This document shows positions 6,569-6,903 of a stretch of 6,903 nucleotides of DNA, piece after piece (the first letter of the stretch is position 1; every line of letters begins with the position of its first letter). This DNA is from Fusobacteriota bacterium (GTDB taxonomy: Bacteria; Fusobacteriota; Fusobacteriia; Fusobacteriales; Fusobacteriaceae). The translations under genes and the position numbers were made by a program. The notes under the pieces were generated by a model. It had not been told where the DNA came from. It worked only from the letters and a program-made list of their open reading frames with translations, and did not search any database. The stretch is taken from assembly GCA_023389595.1 (NCBI GenBank), contig JAEWEF010000072.1, positions 1 to 6,903 of the forward strand. The letters run 5' to 3'.

Positions 6569-6903
6569 ACTTCCTCCATAATTTTTTTTAGGTAATCACC
6601 ATACTTAGTTTTCTCAAAAGTTTTTATAATATTTTCTAGTTTTCGTTTATCCATCCATTTTTTTTGAAGTGCTATTTCCTCAAGACAAGCTATGTAATTT
6701 CCCTGTCTTTCTTGCACACTTTCTACAAAATTCGAGGCTTGCAACAAAGATTTTTCGTTGCCGGCATCGAACCAAGAAAATCCACGACCTAAAATATTTA
6801 AATTTAATTTTTTTTCTGCTAAATACATTTTGTTGATGTCGGTTATTTCAAACTCGCCTCTTGCACTTTTACTTAAAGTTTTAGCTTTTTGCACTACGGT
6901 AGC
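6565..6903 (-). CDS. rmlA: Glucose-1-phosphate thymidylyltransferase, 3' part only
   Basis: This is the C-terminal 112 residues of RmlA, which makes dTDP-glucose from dTTP and glucose-1-phosphate, the step before RmlB. The reading frame is open to the right edge of the window, so the true start lies outside; the GTG at 6894 is an internal valine codon. Family motifs are clear: SKSARGEFEITDIN, then LGRGFSWFDAGNEKSLLQAS, then VQERQGNYIACLEEIA, which are the usual C-terminal blocks including the allosteric-site region of long RmlA proteins. The stop codon TGA overlaps the rmlB start. Adjacent rmlA-rmlB genes indicate a dTDP-sugar operon read leftwards. rmlC and rmlD, which complete rhamnose synthesis, do not follow rmlB and would have to lie upstream, outside the window, or elsewhere. 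Confidence 0.94.
   Translation of the reverse strand, partial: ATVVQKAKTLSKSARGEFEITDINKMYLAEKKLNLNILGRGFSWFDAGNEKSLLQASNFVESVQERQGNYIACLEEIALQKKWMDKRKLENIIKTFEKTKYGDYLKKIMEEV

Noticed and set aside
6565..6894. A complete 109-residue protein starting at GTG 6894
   Set aside because: The frame stays open to the window edge, and the residues are the middle-to-end of RmlA; this is a gene cut by the window, not a small protein.

Overview
The window is AT-rich, with heavy use of AGA (Arg), ATA (Ile) and A/T-ending codons and strong GGAGG-type ribosome binding sites. Together with the gene content (amino-acid uptake, tryptophan breakdown, an amino-acid riboswitch), this suggests an anaerobic, amino-acid-fermenting, low-GC bacterium of the Clostridia/Tissierellia type or a fusobacterium. 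The sequence alone does not settle the genus.

Layout. (1) Positions 1-248 hold a tandem glycine riboswitch with its leader, a spacer hairpin and an intrinsic terminator. It controls the next gene, an AGCS-family sodium:amino-acid symporter (279-1619, probably taking up glycine or alanine). (2) A bidirectional hairpin terminator separates that gene from a convergent YheO-type regulator (PAS_6 plus C-terminal helix-turn-helix; 1650-2351, minus strand). (3) The 178-bp gap 2352-2529 lies between the regulator and a divergent two-gene operon. It contains two overlapping, oppositely directed promoters arranged symmetrically around one 15-bp perfect palindrome. (4) The operon encodes a long-form tryptophanase (2530-4161) and an 11-segment NSS-family sodium symporter (4208-5551), a tryptophan uptake and degradation unit giving indole, pyruvate and ammonia. 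(5) A second bidirectional terminator separates it from the convergent end of a dTDP-sugar (rhamnose-type) operon: rmlB (5588-6568) and the 3' part of rmlA (from 6565, running off the right edge).

How it fits together. The left and centre form an amino-acid uptake and catabolism region with two sensing modes: an RNA sensor for glycine and a protein regulator next to the tryptophanase operon. The right part is unrelated housekeeping/surface-polysaccharide precursor synthesis. I found no mobile element, CRISPR array, tRNA or rRNA. No wholly new system is evident. The points most worth a second look are the symmetric divergent promoter/operator, the two insertions in the tryptophanase, the unusual TM6 core of the NSS transporter, and the riboswitch's inferred OFF mechanism.
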